From Erysipelotrichaceae bacterium OPF54 (GTDB lineage Bacteria > Bacillota_I > Bacilli_A > Erysipelotrichales > Erysipelotrichaceae), in contig BQKD01000001.1 of the NCBI GenBank assembly GCA_022834735.1, forward strand, positions 1,155,659-1,219,658: 64,000 nucleotides of DNA, read 5' to 3'. Below the pieces are notes generated by a model. It searched no databases. It was not told the DNA's origin and saw nothing but the letters and a program-made list of their open reading frames with translations. Position 1 is the stretch's first letter. Each line of letters begins with the position of its first letter. Below are positions 8,647 to 16,616 of this stretch, one piece after another. The position numbers and the translations under genes were made by a program.

Positions 8647-9882
8647 ATGGATCAAACCGACAAGGAAAAAATCGCTTTATGGAAATTCGGGATCATCGCT
8701 CCTGTCATTTCCGGCACTCATCCTTTTTCGACAAACCGTCAGTTTTACCGTCATCTTGCCGAAAAAGAATTCGAAAACCCGGTCTCCGGTGTCAAAAAAT
8801 CATTTTCATGGCAGACTTTCGCTCACTGGGCCTATGAATACTGTTCCGGCGGATTCGATGGACTGATTTCCCGTCCCAGGAGCGACAAGGGGACTTCCCG
8901 AACTCTGAGTCCCGAGGCGCAGGAACGCATCATCGCTCTGCGCCGGCAGTATCCGCGCATCATCAATACGGTCCTGCGTGCGCGGCTCATCGAAGAAGGG
9001 TTTATCCCGGCCCGCGTTTCCCAGTCCACGATCGATCGTTTCGTGCGTTCTCTGCCTCAGAGCCGTCTCGAACCGATCCATCAGGGAAAAGAGCGCAGAG
9101 CGTTCGAGAAAGAATTTGCCAACCAGGTCTGGCAGGCCGATACATCCTATCTATACAGGCTGGCCGGACACAGGCTGTATCTGGTTTCTATCCTGGATGA
9201 CGCATCCCGGATGATCGTGGGCTGGGGAATCTTTGAAGCCGATACGGCCGTCAACTTTCAGAAGATCCTGAAGAACGCGGTCATGACTTACGGGATCCCG
9301 TCTGTACTGTATGTAGACAATGGTTCGCCTTATGACAACCACCAGCTGAATATGATCTGTGCAAGACTGGGGGTCGCCCTGGTGCATGCGCCGGTGCGGG
9401 ACGGAAGCGCGAAAGGAAAACAGGAGCGCGCATTCCGAACGTTCAAGGACCACTGGCTGCGCTGTTCGGACTGGAATGCCTATCAGACGATCGAAGAGGT
9501 CCGGGAATCTTTCGGGGACTATCTTCAGAAATACATCAACTGCCAACACGCTTCGCTGAAAGATATGACGCCGCGCCAGCGCTATCTGAAGGATGCACAG
9601 CGGTTCCGCTTCCTTCCTGACGAAGCGGTGGAACAGTATTTCCTGCATACGTACGAAAGAAAGGTGAGGACCGATTCGACACTCGTGATCGACGGGATCA
9701 GCTACGAGGTGCCGGCCGAATACATGCGCGAGACAGTAAAGGTGAAGATGGATCCCGAAGACAGGAGAAAGGCCTGGCTGCTAGGGATGGACGGAAAGCT
9801 GATCCCGATCCGGACGGTCGACAAGGTGGAGAACAGCCGGATCAGAAGAAGGCAGCACATGCGCTTCAGAGAGGAGGAGTAA
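8647..9882 (+). CDS. DDE (rve integrase core) transposase, transposon copy 1
   Basis: A 411-residue transposase. An N-terminal HTH region (about residues 20-120) precedes the retroviral integrase-like core: first Asp in WQADTSYLYR, second Asp in LYVDNGSPYDN and Glu in AKGKQERAFRTFK. A C-terminal beta-rich tail (LVIDGISYEVP) resembles the Mu transposase C-terminal barrel. The start at 8647 is set by AAAGGAGG ten bases upstream; the frame runs open to 8512 without similarity. Its stop is one base from the ATPase start, so the two are translationally linked. The copy 2 protein differs at one visible residue (Cys here, Arg there, near residue 66). Confidence 0.92.
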   Translation: MDQTDKEKIALWKFGIIAPVISGTHPFSTNRQFYRHLAEKEFENPVSGVKKSFSWQTFAHWAYEYCSGGFDGLISRPRSDKGTSRTLSPEAQERIIALRRQYPRIINTVLRARLIEEGFIPARVSQSTIDRFVRSLPQSRLEPIHQGKERRAFEKEFANQVWQADTSYLYRLAGHRLYLVSILDDASRMIVGWGIFEADTAVNFQKILKNAVMTYGIPSVLYVDNGSPYDNHQLNMICARLGVALVHAPVRDGSAKGKQERAFRTFKDHWLRCSDWNAYQTIEEVRESFGDYLQKYINCQHASLKDMTPRQRYLKDAQRFRFLPDEAVEQYFLHTYERKVRTDSTLVIDGISYEVPAEYMRETVKVKMDPEDRRKAWLLGMDGKLIPIRTVDKVENSRIRRRQHMRFREEE

Positions 9883-9883
9883 T

Positions 9884-10690
9884 ATGGAAGCCAAAGTATT
9901 TTACGGACTGAAGCAGATGCCGTTCGAGAAAGAAACGAAATATCACAAATTATACCGGAGCGAAGATACGGCGAACCTGAAAGGACGGCTGGACTACCTG
10001 AAAAAAGCGAAAGGGATCGGATTGTTCACAGGAAGTCCGGGAACAGGAAAAACATCGGCCATCCGCGAATTTGCCGGCAGTCTGAACCCGTCGCTGTACA
10101 AAGTGGTCTACATCCAGATGTCTACGGTATCGGTCATCGACTTTTACCGGCAGCTGGCCTGCGGGCTGGGGCTGGAGCCCAAATTCAGAAAGAGCGACCT
10201 GTTCCGGCAGGTACAGGAAGCCATCGAATACATGGCAAAAGAAAAGAAGTGCACGCCGGTCATCGTGATCGACGAAGCGCAGTATCTGAGCACGAGCGTC
10301 TTCAACGATCTGACCATGCTCCTCAATTTCGAGATGGACTCGAAGAACTACTGTATCCTGATCCTGAGCGGGCAGACGAGCCTGAACACGATCCTGAAAA
10401 AGCAGGTGCATGACGCCCTGCGCCAGAGGATCGTGATCAATTATTTCATGGAAGGTCTGAAAGGAGAAGAGGCACAGGAATATGTGGATTTCTGCATGAA
10501 AGAATGCGGAAGCAGAGAAAAGGTGTTCGAAGAAGACGCGGTGCGTGCCGCATATAATATCGCAGGCGGATCAATCCGGAAACTGAACAATCTGTTGTCG
10601 AAATGCCTGATCGAAGGAGCGAACGAAGAAAAGCGGATCATCGACGCAGAGATCGTGATGAAAGCACATAACGAAGTAGAACTGGGGTGA
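9884..10690 (+). CDS. AAA+ transposition ATPase (TniB/ExeA/MuB-like), transposon copy 1
   Basis: A 268-residue P-loop ATPase with Walker A TGSPGTGKTS (about residues 49-58) and Walker B VIVIDEAQYL (about 126-135). The family (ExeA/TniB, IS21 IstB-like, MuB/TnsC-like) chooses or prepares the target DNA and activates the DDE transposase. The lid region GGSIRKLNNLLSKCL is typical of ExeA-type ATPases. The gene follows the transposase after one base and precedes the small gene by six bases. The protein is identical in copy 2. Confidence 0.9.
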   Translation: MEAKVFYGLKQMPFEKETKYHKLYRSEDTANLKGRLDYLKKAKGIGLFTGSPGTGKTSAIREFAGSLNPSLYKVVYIQMSTVSVIDFYRQLACGLGLEPKFRKSDLFRQVQEAIEYMAKEKKCTPVIVIDEAQYLSTSVFNDLTMLLNFEMDSKNYCILILSGQTSLNTILKKQVHDALRQRIVINYFMEGLKGEEAQEYVDFCMKECGSREKVFEEDAVRAAYNIAGGSIRKLNNLLSKCLIEGANEEKRIIDAEIVMKAHNEVELG

Positions 10691-10696
10691 GAACAT

Positions 10697-10984
10697 ATGA
10701 AAGAAGATGAACGGATGTTGATCAACTGGCCGACGACGAGAAAAGTGATGATCGAACAGCTGAAAAGAGCGATGAAGATGTACGGAGCCTATAAACTGAG
10801 CAATGAAGAGCTGATGTATTTTGTAGAAAACTATATGAATAATTTTGGCCATTTATTCTTCAAGAATGATTTCGAGATCCATCCGTCGATCAGAAAAGCG
10901 CTGGGAAAGAGGAACAGCTGGATCCTGGCATGTATAGTGGAAAGAGTATACCAGAAAGAATTCGAGAACATAGGAAATTATTGA
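10697..10984 (+). CDS. Small transposon-encoded protein (95 aa), copy 1
   Basis: A 95-residue soluble, basic protein with predicted helices and the C-terminal motif RKALGKRNSWILACIVERVY. I recall TIGR04540-type small proteins with a similar end, but this is memory, not a search. The GTG in its ribosome region overlaps the end of the ATPase gene, so it is the last gene of the transposition operon. It may be an accessory factor for end or target recognition. It is identical in copy 2, and a terminator follows. Confidence 0.7.
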   Translation: MKEDERMLINWPTTRKVMIEQLKRAMKMYGAYKLSNEELMYFVENYMNNFGHLFFKNDFEIHPSIRKALGKRNSWILACIVERVYQKEFENIGNY

Positions 10985-10986
10985 TT

Positions 10987-11019
10987 AAAAGCCGTTTTTG
11001 ACAAGACGGCTTTTTTTGA
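10987..11019 (+). terminator. Terminator of the transposon operon
   Basis: AAAGCCGT (10988-10995) pairs with ACGGCTTT (11006-11013), then TTTT. Confidence 0.85.
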
Positions 11020-11030
11020 ACAGAAAGAAA

Positions 11031-11086
11031 TAAAATAAAATGCTTCTGAAGCCAAAATAAAGCGAGGCCGGACAAAATAAAGTGCG
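11031..11086 (-). repeat. Iterated sites in the transposon right end
   Basis: Three related motifs on the minus strand, centred on TTTATTTT, start about 20-22 bases apart (11073-11086, 11053-11064, 11031-11043). A further pair of CGTCAAAT motifs lies in the last 50 bases. One related motif is in the left end. They look like multiple transposase-binding sites, as in Tn7/Mu-like elements. Confidence 0.5.
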
Positions 11087-11155
11087 TTTCTCTTCCAGAT
11101 GTGTATAAAAATATTTGACGTTTCCGACTAACAGAATTTGACGCGCTACAAATGC

Positions 11156-11654
11156 TTGCATGATACTTTCCGCTCGGGCTCTGGCTTACTGTCACCGACT
11201 TGAGGACATAAGAGGCAGGGATCTCCCGATGCTGCTTCACCTTGATCTGTCCGATCTTCGGCAGTTTCAAATAGCCGTCGGACAGGAGGATGTTCTGATT
11301 GACGCATACGGTCGAATAGCTGTTCTTTCTGTTTCTTTTGGATTTGAATCGTGGAAATCCTGTTCCGGGCCGTTTGAAGAAGTTCTGGAAGGCCTGATCC
11401 AGATGGCGGAGCGACTGCTGCAGAGAAATGCTGTCCACTTCCTTCAGGAAGGCGTACTCTTCTGTTTTCTTCAGTACAGCCAGCTCTTTGGCACAGAAAG
11501 TATAGCTCAAGGCCGTCTGGTCTTCTTTGTACTGGCTGATCTTTCGATCGAGCCAGTGGTTGTAGACGAGCCGGGCACAGCCGAATGTCTTGGCAAGGAG
11601 GATCTTCTGTGCCGGCGTTGGATAGAGTCTGAATTTGCAGGCTTTATTTGGCAT
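11156..11654 (-). pseudogene. tnpB: TnpB, N-terminal part
   Basis: The first 166 codons of the split tnpB, beginning MPNKACKFRLYPTPAQK, are nearly identical to the intact copy. The frame runs on past the junction at 11150 into transposon end sequence and then stops, so no TnpB nuclease is made. GGAGGAAACGAT precedes the ATG as in the intact copy. Confidence 0.9.
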
Positions 11655-11787
11655 ATCGTTTCCTCCTTGCTTTCCTTGATTTTATTATACTGCATTTTTA
11701 GGCCTTTATCCACAGTAAAACTGAGCTTTGCAATGCGTCTTTCACCTATAGAGGTGGGAGTTTTCTTGCCTATAGTTGATAAAGTTC

Positions 11788-11817
11788 TTGTCAAAACAGG
11801 CGGGCCTGTGCTATTAT
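11788..11817 (+). promoter_or_regulatory. rpmG promoter with palindromic spacer
   Basis: TTGTCA (11788-11793) and TATTAT (11812-11817) are 18 bases apart. The spacer holds a perfect palindrome, ACAGGC-GG-GCCTGT (11796-11809), which could be an operator. The left end of the tnpB element stops eight bases before the -35. Confidence 0.6.
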
Positions 11818-11844
11818 TTCAAGGTAATGTGAGGAGGACCGACC

Positions 11845-11994
11845 ATGAGAGATCGTATAACGTTTAAATGTTCTGTTTGTGGTGAAGAAAACTACATTGG
11901 TACACGTAACAAGAAAAAACATCCTGAACGTATGACAGTTAACAAATATTGCCCGAAATGCAATGCGAAAACTGAACACAAGGAGAAACGATAA
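11845..11994 (+). CDS. rpmG: 50S ribosomal protein L33, zinc-binding type
   Basis: A 49-residue protein of the large ribosomal subunit. Two pairs, CSVCG near residue 9 and CPKC near residue 36, form the zinc ribbon of the C+ form of L33. Length and sequence are typical for Firmicutes. GAGGAGG lies about seven bases before the ATG. Firmicutes often carry a second, cysteine-less L33 under zinc control; none is in this window. Confidence 0.96.
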   Translation: MRDRITFKCSVCGEENYIGTRNKKKHPERMTVNKYCPKCNAKTEHKEKR

Positions 11995-11998
11995 GAAA

Positions 11999-12021
11999 GG
12001 CCGGAATCCGGTCTTTTTTAT
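11999..12021 (+). terminator. Terminator of rpmG
   Basis: GGCCGG and CCGGTC pair around AAT, followed by six T. It lies just before the ribosome site of the next gene. Confidence 0.75.
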
Positions 12022-12039
12022 GCATATGGAGGGTAGATC

Positions 12040-12648
12040 ATGAAAGTATTTACTCGTGCGCTCGGTCCGGTGCAGGCAAACTGCTATGTGGTTGTCGGCA
12101 ACGGACACGCGCTGATCATCGATCCGGGCGACGCGTTCGACGAGGTCGAACAGCTGCTTAAGGAAAACAACGCCGTACTGGACGCTGTTCTGCTGACCCA
12201 TGCCCACTTTGACCATATTGGCGGTCTGGATCGTCTGATCGAAAAATTCGATGTGGATGTTTATATGAACGAAAAGGAATTTGATTTTCTGAAAGATCTG
12301 CACCTCAACGGTTCTGCATACTTTCAGGTACACATCCAGTCGCACGCGCAGCCCAAAGCTGTCGTTGAAGGAAAACAGAAAATAGGAAATTTTGAAGTGA
12401 GCGCAAAAACACTGCCCGGGCATTCTGCCGGATCGACCGTTTTTCAGATCGGAGACGATCTGTTTACCGGCGACGTTCTTTTTCAGGGATCGATCGGAAG
12501 GACCGATCTGCCGAGCGGAAGCTATGCGCAGATGATGGAATCGATCGCGTATCTAAAGACACTTCCGCACGATCTGAAAGTGTATCCGGGCCACGGACCA
12601 GCCACCACCATAGGACAGGAGCTGCGCTGGAACCCGTATTTTCGATGA
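12040..12648 (+). CDS. MBL-fold metallo-hydrolase (glyoxalase II-like)
   Basis: A 202-residue single-domain hydrolase. The zinc-binding motif THAHFDHIGG (about residues 56-65), LPGHSAGSTVF (about 126-136), TGDVLF and YPGHGPAT are all present. Members of this subfamily (YcbL/YqgX-like) hydrolyse thioesters such as S-lactoylglutathione or related compounds; the substrate here is unknown. GGAGGG lies six bases before the ATG. It follows rpmG after a terminator and ends in a long symmetrical hairpin. Confidence 0.9.
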   Translation: MKVFTRALGPVQANCYVVVGNGHALIIDPGDAFDEVEQLLKENNAVLDAVLLTHAHFDHIGGLDRLIEKFDVDVYMNEKEFDFLKDLHLNGSAYFQVHIQSHAQPKAVVEGKQKIGNFEVSAKTLPGHSAGSTVFQIGDDLFTGDVLFQGSIGRTDLPSGSYAQMMESIAYLKTLPHDLKVYPGHGPATTIGQELRWNPYFR

Positions 12649-12658
12649 ATCATAAGAC

Positions 12659-12702
12659 ACATAAAACAAGGTGTACCTTCGAAGGTGCACCTTGTTTTAT
12701 GT
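12659..12702. terminator. Bidirectional terminator
   Basis: A 44-base near-perfect palindrome (ACATAAAACAAGGTG with CACCTTGTTTTATGT, around ACCTTCGAAGGT) separates the MBL gene from the convergent ABC operon and can serve both. Confidence 0.85.
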
Positions 12703-12714
12703 TCTCTAAAGATG

Positions 12715-13500
12715 TCATTGGATGTCTTTTTTCATATACACGCCGTATGCGGCAAGGATCGCTGCTGCACCGATCAGAGCGCCTGCTGCAAGCCGTCCTG
12801 GATCGATCGAGCCATGGGCAATGATGTCTGCGCCGTCGCAATAGCCAAAAGGCGTAATATATTTTAAGAAGGAAGCCTTCTCGCTCATGTTGGCGATCAA
12901 GTTCGTAAAATACAGCAGGGCCGCGATCCCGAGTGCCGCTCCGGTGCTGTTTCTGCGCATGAAAGAAGAAAAGCAGAAGCAGATGGCAGCAATTTCAAGC
13001 TGCATCAGGAAGTAGGCAAGATGAAGAAGCGCGAGATCTTTGAAAGGCACGGCTTCGCCAATGGCGAGGATCGAAACGATCGAAATTGTAAAAATGACCA
13101 GGTTCATGGCTGTGATCAGGATCAGCAGCGAGATCAGCTTGTCTGTCACGGCTTTTTTACGGCTGATCGGATGGGTCAACAGGAATTCAGCTGTTTTGTC
13201 TTTTTCTTCTTTGCTCAAAATGCCCGAAGCGCACAGCGCGGCATAAAATGCGCCTCCTAAGCCAAGGATATTGCCGCATTCGACCGTATAAAATCCGATG
13301 AATGTCGAAAAGTTCAGACGATCCATCCCGAACGCTTCAGTAAATGAGCCCATGGATGAAAAGACAGCGTCCATTCCGCTCATCTGGCCTTTCATTTCCG
13401 GAAACAGGAAAATGCAGACGGCAAGAAGAAAACCGATCGACCCTGTCCAGACAAGGAAGGGAATGACTGCCTGTTTCAATTCATGTTTGATGAGTGTCAT
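12715..13500 (-). CDS. ABC-2 type transporter permease
   Basis: A 261-residue integral membrane protein with about six hydrophobic segments (for example residues 17-33, 58-85, 107-135, 140-165, 178-198 and 235-253). It is the membrane partner of the ATPase encoded directly upstream, with which it overlaps by four bases (ATGA). It resembles ABC-2/NosY-type exporter permeases. The substrate is unknown; the TetR gene in the same operon suggests efflux of a toxic compound. Confidence 0.87.
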   Translation of the reverse strand: MTLIKHELKQAVIPFLVWTGSIGFLLAVCIFLFPEMKGQMSGMDAVFSSMGSFTEAFGMDRLNFSTFIGFYTVECGNILGLGGAFYAALCASGILSKEEKDKTAEFLLTHPISRKKAVTDKLISLLILITAMNLVIFTISIVSILAIGEAVPFKDLALLHLAYFLMQLEIAAICFCFSSFMRRNSTGAALGIAALLYFTNLIANMSEKASFLKYITPFGYCDGADIIAHGSIDPGRLAAGALIGAAAILAAYGVYMKKDIQ

Positions 13501-14387
13501 AAGGATCCTCCGGTTTCTTCATAATAATGCCGGAACACTTCTTCAAGGCCCGGTTCTGTGATGGTCACATCTTTGATGTGGCCGGCAGCCAGCGTTTCGA
13601 GCAGGCATTTTGTGCTGCCACCGTACAGGAAGCTGGCTCCTTCTTTTGTTTCTTTTTGATCTCTGACTCCCTGAAGCGAGCGCAGATCGGCCGTTCCCTG
13701 AATGCGGACGCGTTTGACATTGGTTCCGGAAAGCTCGTCCACGCTGCCGCACGCAATGATCGCTCCGTCGCGGATGATGGCTGCGCGCGAGCAGTTGTCC
13801 TGAATTTCCGAAAGAACGTGGCTGGAAAGAAGGATGGTGGTCCCTTCCTTGTTCCTTTCGCGCAGGATGTCGAAAAATTCCTTCTGCATGAGCGGATCCA
13901 GACCGCTGGTCGGCTCATCGAGGATGAGCAGTTTCGGCCGATGCTGCAAAGCGCATACGATCGCCACTTTCTTTTTGTTGCCATAAGACAGGTTGTCGAC
14001 TTTTCGCTCGGGGTCGAGCTGCAGGCGCCGGCACAGCTGCTGCGCCTCGGCCTTGCAATCTGTTTTGCGCAGATCGGCCGAAAGCTTGAGGATCTCCCTG
14101 ACTTTCATGCCTTTGTAAAAGGAGGCTTCGGCCGGCACATAGCCGGTTTCTTTCAGGATCGCTTCTTTTTCTTTTCCTATATCCTTTCCCAGCACGAAGG
14201 CCCTGCCGCCTGACGGTGCGATCAGTCCGAGCAGAATGCGGATCGTCGTGGATTTTCCGGCGCCGTTCGGTCCGATAAAGCCGAAAAATTCGCCTTGCGA
14301 AATGTTCAGATCCACATAGATGATCCCGCGCGCCTTTCCGTAATATTTTGTCAGTTTGTCCGTTTTGATGACTTCCATCGTTTTCAT
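13497..14387 (-). CDS. ABC transporter ATP-binding protein
   Basis: A 296-residue ATPase with Walker A GPNGAGKST (about residues 39-47), Walker B LLILDEPTSGLD (about 150-161) and switch His in LLSSHVLSE. The signature is LSYGNKKK rather than LSGGQ, a variation seen in this exporter group. A C-terminal regulatory extension of about 80 residues follows. AAAGGA precedes the ATG, and the start overlaps the tetR stop by four bases, so tetR, ATPase and permease form one translationally coupled operon. Confidence 0.93.
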   Translation of the reverse strand: MKTMEVIKTDKLTKYYGKARGIIYVDLNISQGEFFGFIGPNGAGKSTTIRILLGLIAPSGGRAFVLGKDIGKEKEAILKETGYVPAEASFYKGMKVREILKLSADLRKTDCKAEAQQLCRRLQLDPERKVDNLSYGNKKKVAIVCALQHRPKLLILDEPTSGLDPLMQKEFFDILRERNKEGTTILLSSHVLSEIQDNCSRAAIIRDGAIIACGSVDELSGTNVKRVRIQGTADLRSLQGVRDQKETKEGASFLYGGSTKCLLETLAAGHIKDVTITEPGLEEVFRHYYEETGGSL

Positions 14388-14995
14388 TCCTTTCGCAGAT
14401 AGATACTTTTCCAGAACTCGAGCAGTTTTTCAAAATCCTTTTCCATCTTTTCCATCGAAACCGCGCCTTTCTGCACCATTTCCCAAAGATATCCTTCCGA
14501 GGCCAGATACATTTCGCGATACATCATGCCGATATCGAGACCTTCGACAAACTGTGCCGGATCCATGTTCAGCCGGGCCTTGTCGGCTTTGAAGTTGAAG
14601 TATTTGTGATAGCTTTCCTGGATAGCGGCACAGATTTCCGGATCTTTCTCGTAAAACGCCTTGATGGCGAAATTGGCCATATCCGGATACTGACGGATGA
14701 TCTCCATCTTGGCCCGCATTCCTTTTTCCATGCTTTCGAACAGGCCCTGCGGTTCGTAGCATCCGCTTGCGCTCAGGTGTTCGATGGTCGTCCTGGCACA
14801 GGTGTCCCATAAAAAGAGATACAGCTCCTTCTTGTTGCGGAAATAGTGAAAGAGCAGAGATTTGCTGATGCCGGCCGCCTGCGCGATCTCGCTCATCGGG
14901 CTGTTTTTGTAGGAATTGCGCGAAAACACTTTGAATCCGGCATTGATCATGGCGTGCTGCTTTTTTGCAGGAAGCAGAAAAAAACGTTCGTTCAT
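14384..14995 (-). CDS. TetR/AcrR family transcriptional regulator
   Basis: A 203-residue repressor. The N-terminal HTH (about residues 20-55) reads MSEIAQAAGISKSLLFHYFRNKKELY, typical of TetR DNA-binding domains; the rest is the ligand-binding helical domain. The start at 14995 has GGAGGT about five bases upstream and is preferred over a further upstream ATG. It heads the exporter operon, so it probably represses itself and the transporter until a ligand binds. Confidence 0.9.
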   Translation of the reverse strand: MNERFFLLPAKKQHAMINAGFKVFSRNSYKNSPMSEIAQAAGISKSLLFHYFRNKKELYLFLWDTCARTTIEHLSASGCYEPQGLFESMEKGMRAKMEIIRQYPDMANFAIKAFYEKDPEICAAIQESYHKYFNFKADKARLNMDPAQFVEGLDIGMMYREMYLASEGYLWEMVQKGAVSMEKMEKDFEKLLEFWKSIYLRKE

Positions 14996-15016
14996 AAGGA
15001 CCTCCGTTAACCGATC

Positions 15017-15044
15017 GTTCAATACTATTAAAATTCGATTGACC
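15017..15044. promoter_or_regulatory. Possible TetR operator
   Basis: GTTCAAT (15017-15023) and ATTGACC (15038-15044) form an imperfect inverted repeat 20-50 bases upstream of the tetR start. It could overlap the operon promoter. Confidence 0.3.
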
Positions 15045-15100
15045 GTTTATGGGAAGGGGGTATTTGATTTTTTTCTATTTCAATACCATGAAATCTGTGC

Positions 15101-15129
15101 TTGACAAAAAAAGGAGTATAAAATAAAGT
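15101..15129 (+). promoter_or_regulatory. Promoter of the FAD dehydrogenase gene
   Basis: TTGACA (15101-15106) is a consensus -35. TAAAGT (15124-15129) follows at 17 bases. Confidence 0.55.
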
Positions 15130-15160
15130 AAAGAAGTTTGTGGAAAAGGAGAACTGTGAA

Positions 15161-16534
15161 ATGGAAAAATTCAATGTTGCGATCGTAGGCGCAGGTCCGG
15201 GAGGAATTTTTGCGGCCTACGAGCTTCATAAGCTCGCCCCTTCGCTTTCTGTCGTGGTGATCGAAAAAGGAAAGCCGCTCGAAAAAAGAAAGTGCCCGAT
15301 CGACGGGGTGAAGATCCGATCATGCATCAACTGTCCTTCCTGTTCGATCATGAACGGATTTGGTGGCGCCGGCGCGTTTTCGGACGGAAAATATAATATC
15401 ACGAATGAATTCGGCGGCGACCTGTACCAGTATGTAGGGGCGAAGCAGGCGATCGAACTGATGGAATATGTGGACACGATCAACGTGGAAAACGGCGGAG
15501 CGGCCAGCCGTCTTTTTGCCAATGACCGCCCTGATATTGCCAAGCTCTGCCTGCAGAACGATCTGCACCTTCTCAAAGCGAAGGTGCGTCATTTAGGAAC
15601 GGATATCAACTATGTGGTGCTCGAAAACCTGTTCAACGCCTTGAAGGATCATGTGAAATTTGTCTTCGATACCGAGATCGACACGATCGAAAAGGGTGAG
15701 GATGTATTTGTTCTGACAGGAAAAGATCTTTCGGTATGTGCCGATCAGGTCATCGTTTCGACAGGCCGTTCCGGATCGAAATGGATGGAAAAGATCTGCG
15801 ATTCGCTGCATATCCCGACCGAGTCGTCCCGGATCGATATCGGGGTGCGGGTCGAAGTGCCGTATGATATTTTCTCTGACATGACCGACGCGTTGTATGA
15901 ATCGAAAATTGTCTACCGCACCAGACGCTATCAGGACAAGGTGCGTACGTTCTGCATGAATCCGCACGGTGTCGTCGTTTCCGAAAATACGAACGGGATC
16001 ATTACGGTCAACGGACACAGCTATGAGGATCCGGCCCGCTATACGGATAATACGAATTTCGCGCTGCTCGTTTCCAATCACTTTACGGAACCGTTCCACC
16101 AGTCCAATCAGTACGGGGAGTCGATCGCGCGTCTTTCCAACATGCTTGGCGGAGGCGTGATCGTTCAGCGGTTCGGCGATCTGATCCGCGGTCAGCGTTC
16201 GACACAGGAGCGGATCGCAAAAGGATTCGTAACCCCGACCTTGCAGGCGACGCCAGGCGATCTTTCGCTTGTCATTCCGAAACGGCAGCTTGACGATATC
16301 ATCGAAATGATCGAGGCGCTCGACAGGGTATGCCCGGGCATGGCAAGCGATGATACGCTGCTGTATGGGATCGAAGTCAAGTTTTATAATATGCAGGTCG
16401 CGGTCGACGAAGATCTTGAAACGTGTGTCAAAGGTCTGTATGTGATCGGCGACTGCAGCGGGGTGACCCATTCGCTCTCCCATGCCAGCGCGTCGGGAGT
16501 GTATGCGGCCCGCCGCATTGTCGAAAAGCTGTAA
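15161..16534 (+). CDS. NAD(P)/FAD-dependent oxidoreductase (COG2509 type)
   Basis: A 457-residue flavoprotein. The FAD-binding Rossmann motif VGAGPGGIFAA sits at about residues 8-18. A Cys-rich segment CINCPSC (about 56-62) is followed by GFGGAGAFSDGKYN, characteristic of the uncharacterised COG2509 dehydrogenases. The C-terminal FAD motif GLYVIGDCSG lies near 425. The start at 15161 is set by AAGGAG nine bases upstream; an in-frame GTG at 15140 lacks a site. The substrate is unknown. It is a single gene with its own promoter and terminator. Confidence 0.88.
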   Translation: MEKFNVAIVGAGPGGIFAAYELHKLAPSLSVVVIEKGKPLEKRKCPIDGVKIRSCINCPSCSIMNGFGGAGAFSDGKYNITNEFGGDLYQYVGAKQAIELMEYVDTINVENGGAASRLFANDRPDIAKLCLQNDLHLLKAKVRHLGTDINYVVLENLFNALKDHVKFVFDTEIDTIEKGEDVFVLTGKDLSVCADQVIVSTGRSGSKWMEKICDSLHIPTESSRIDIGVRVEVPYDIFSDMTDALYESKIVYRTRRYQDKVRTFCMNPHGVVVSENTNGIITVNGHSYEDPARYTDNTNFALLVSNHFTEPFHQSNQYGESIARLSNMLGGGVIVQRFGDLIRGQRSTQERIAKGFVTPTLQATPGDLSLVIPKRQLDDIIEMIEALDRVCPGMASDDTLLYGIEVKFYNMQVAVDEDLETCVKGLYVIGDCSGVTHSLSHASASGVYAARRIVEKL

Positions 16535-16557
16535 CAATTGATGCAGGAATCAGCTGC

Positions 16558-16581
16558 AGGTCCCATTTCGGGACCTTTTTC
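16558..16581 (+). terminator. Terminator of the FAD dehydrogenase gene
   Basis: AGGTCCC (16558-16564) pairs with GGGACCT (16570-16576), then TTTT. Confidence 0.85.
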
Positions 16582-16616
16582 TGTATAATGAAGACAAGAA
16601 GAAAAGGGAGTATACT

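Larger units (their letters stand above)
7830..11150 (+). mobile_element. Four-gene DDE/ATPase transposon, copy 1
   Basis: This 3321-bp element has imperfect terminal inverted repeats, TGTAGAGCGTC at the left and TGTAGCGCGTC at the right (read inwards). AATGC is duplicated on both sides; a six-base duplication is also possible if one terminal base is counted as target. It carries four genes in one direction: zinc-ribbon protein, DDE transposase, AAA+ ATPase and a small protein. The TGT...ACA ends, short duplications and transposase/ATPase pair place it with the Tn7/Tn552/Mu-like group in the broad sense. It sits inside tnpB. Copy 2 is at 50465-53785, inverted and of the same length. Confidence 0.9.
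7066..11779 (-). mobile_element. IS200/IS605-type tnpB element, interrupted by a transposon
   Basis: The element runs on the minus strand. Its left end (11779 downwards) carries a hairpin related to CTCCCACCTCTATAGGTGGGAG of the second copy and follows TTTA (reverse complement of 11780-11783), the putative target motif. Its right end at about 7066 has the usual hairpins. No tnpA is present. The tnpB gene is split by a 3321-bp transposon at 7830-11150. The left end abuts the rpmG promoter. Confidence 0.8.

Noticed and set aside
11031..11086. Short iterated motifs suggesting a CRISPR array
   Set aside because: The repeats are only 12-14 bases, spaced 20-22 bases without proper spacers, and lie in a transposon end; no cas genes are present.
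10890..11654. A 254-codon frame that looks like one intact protein
   Set aside because: It joins the TnpB N terminus to transposon end DNA after 11155; the last part is not a natural protein.
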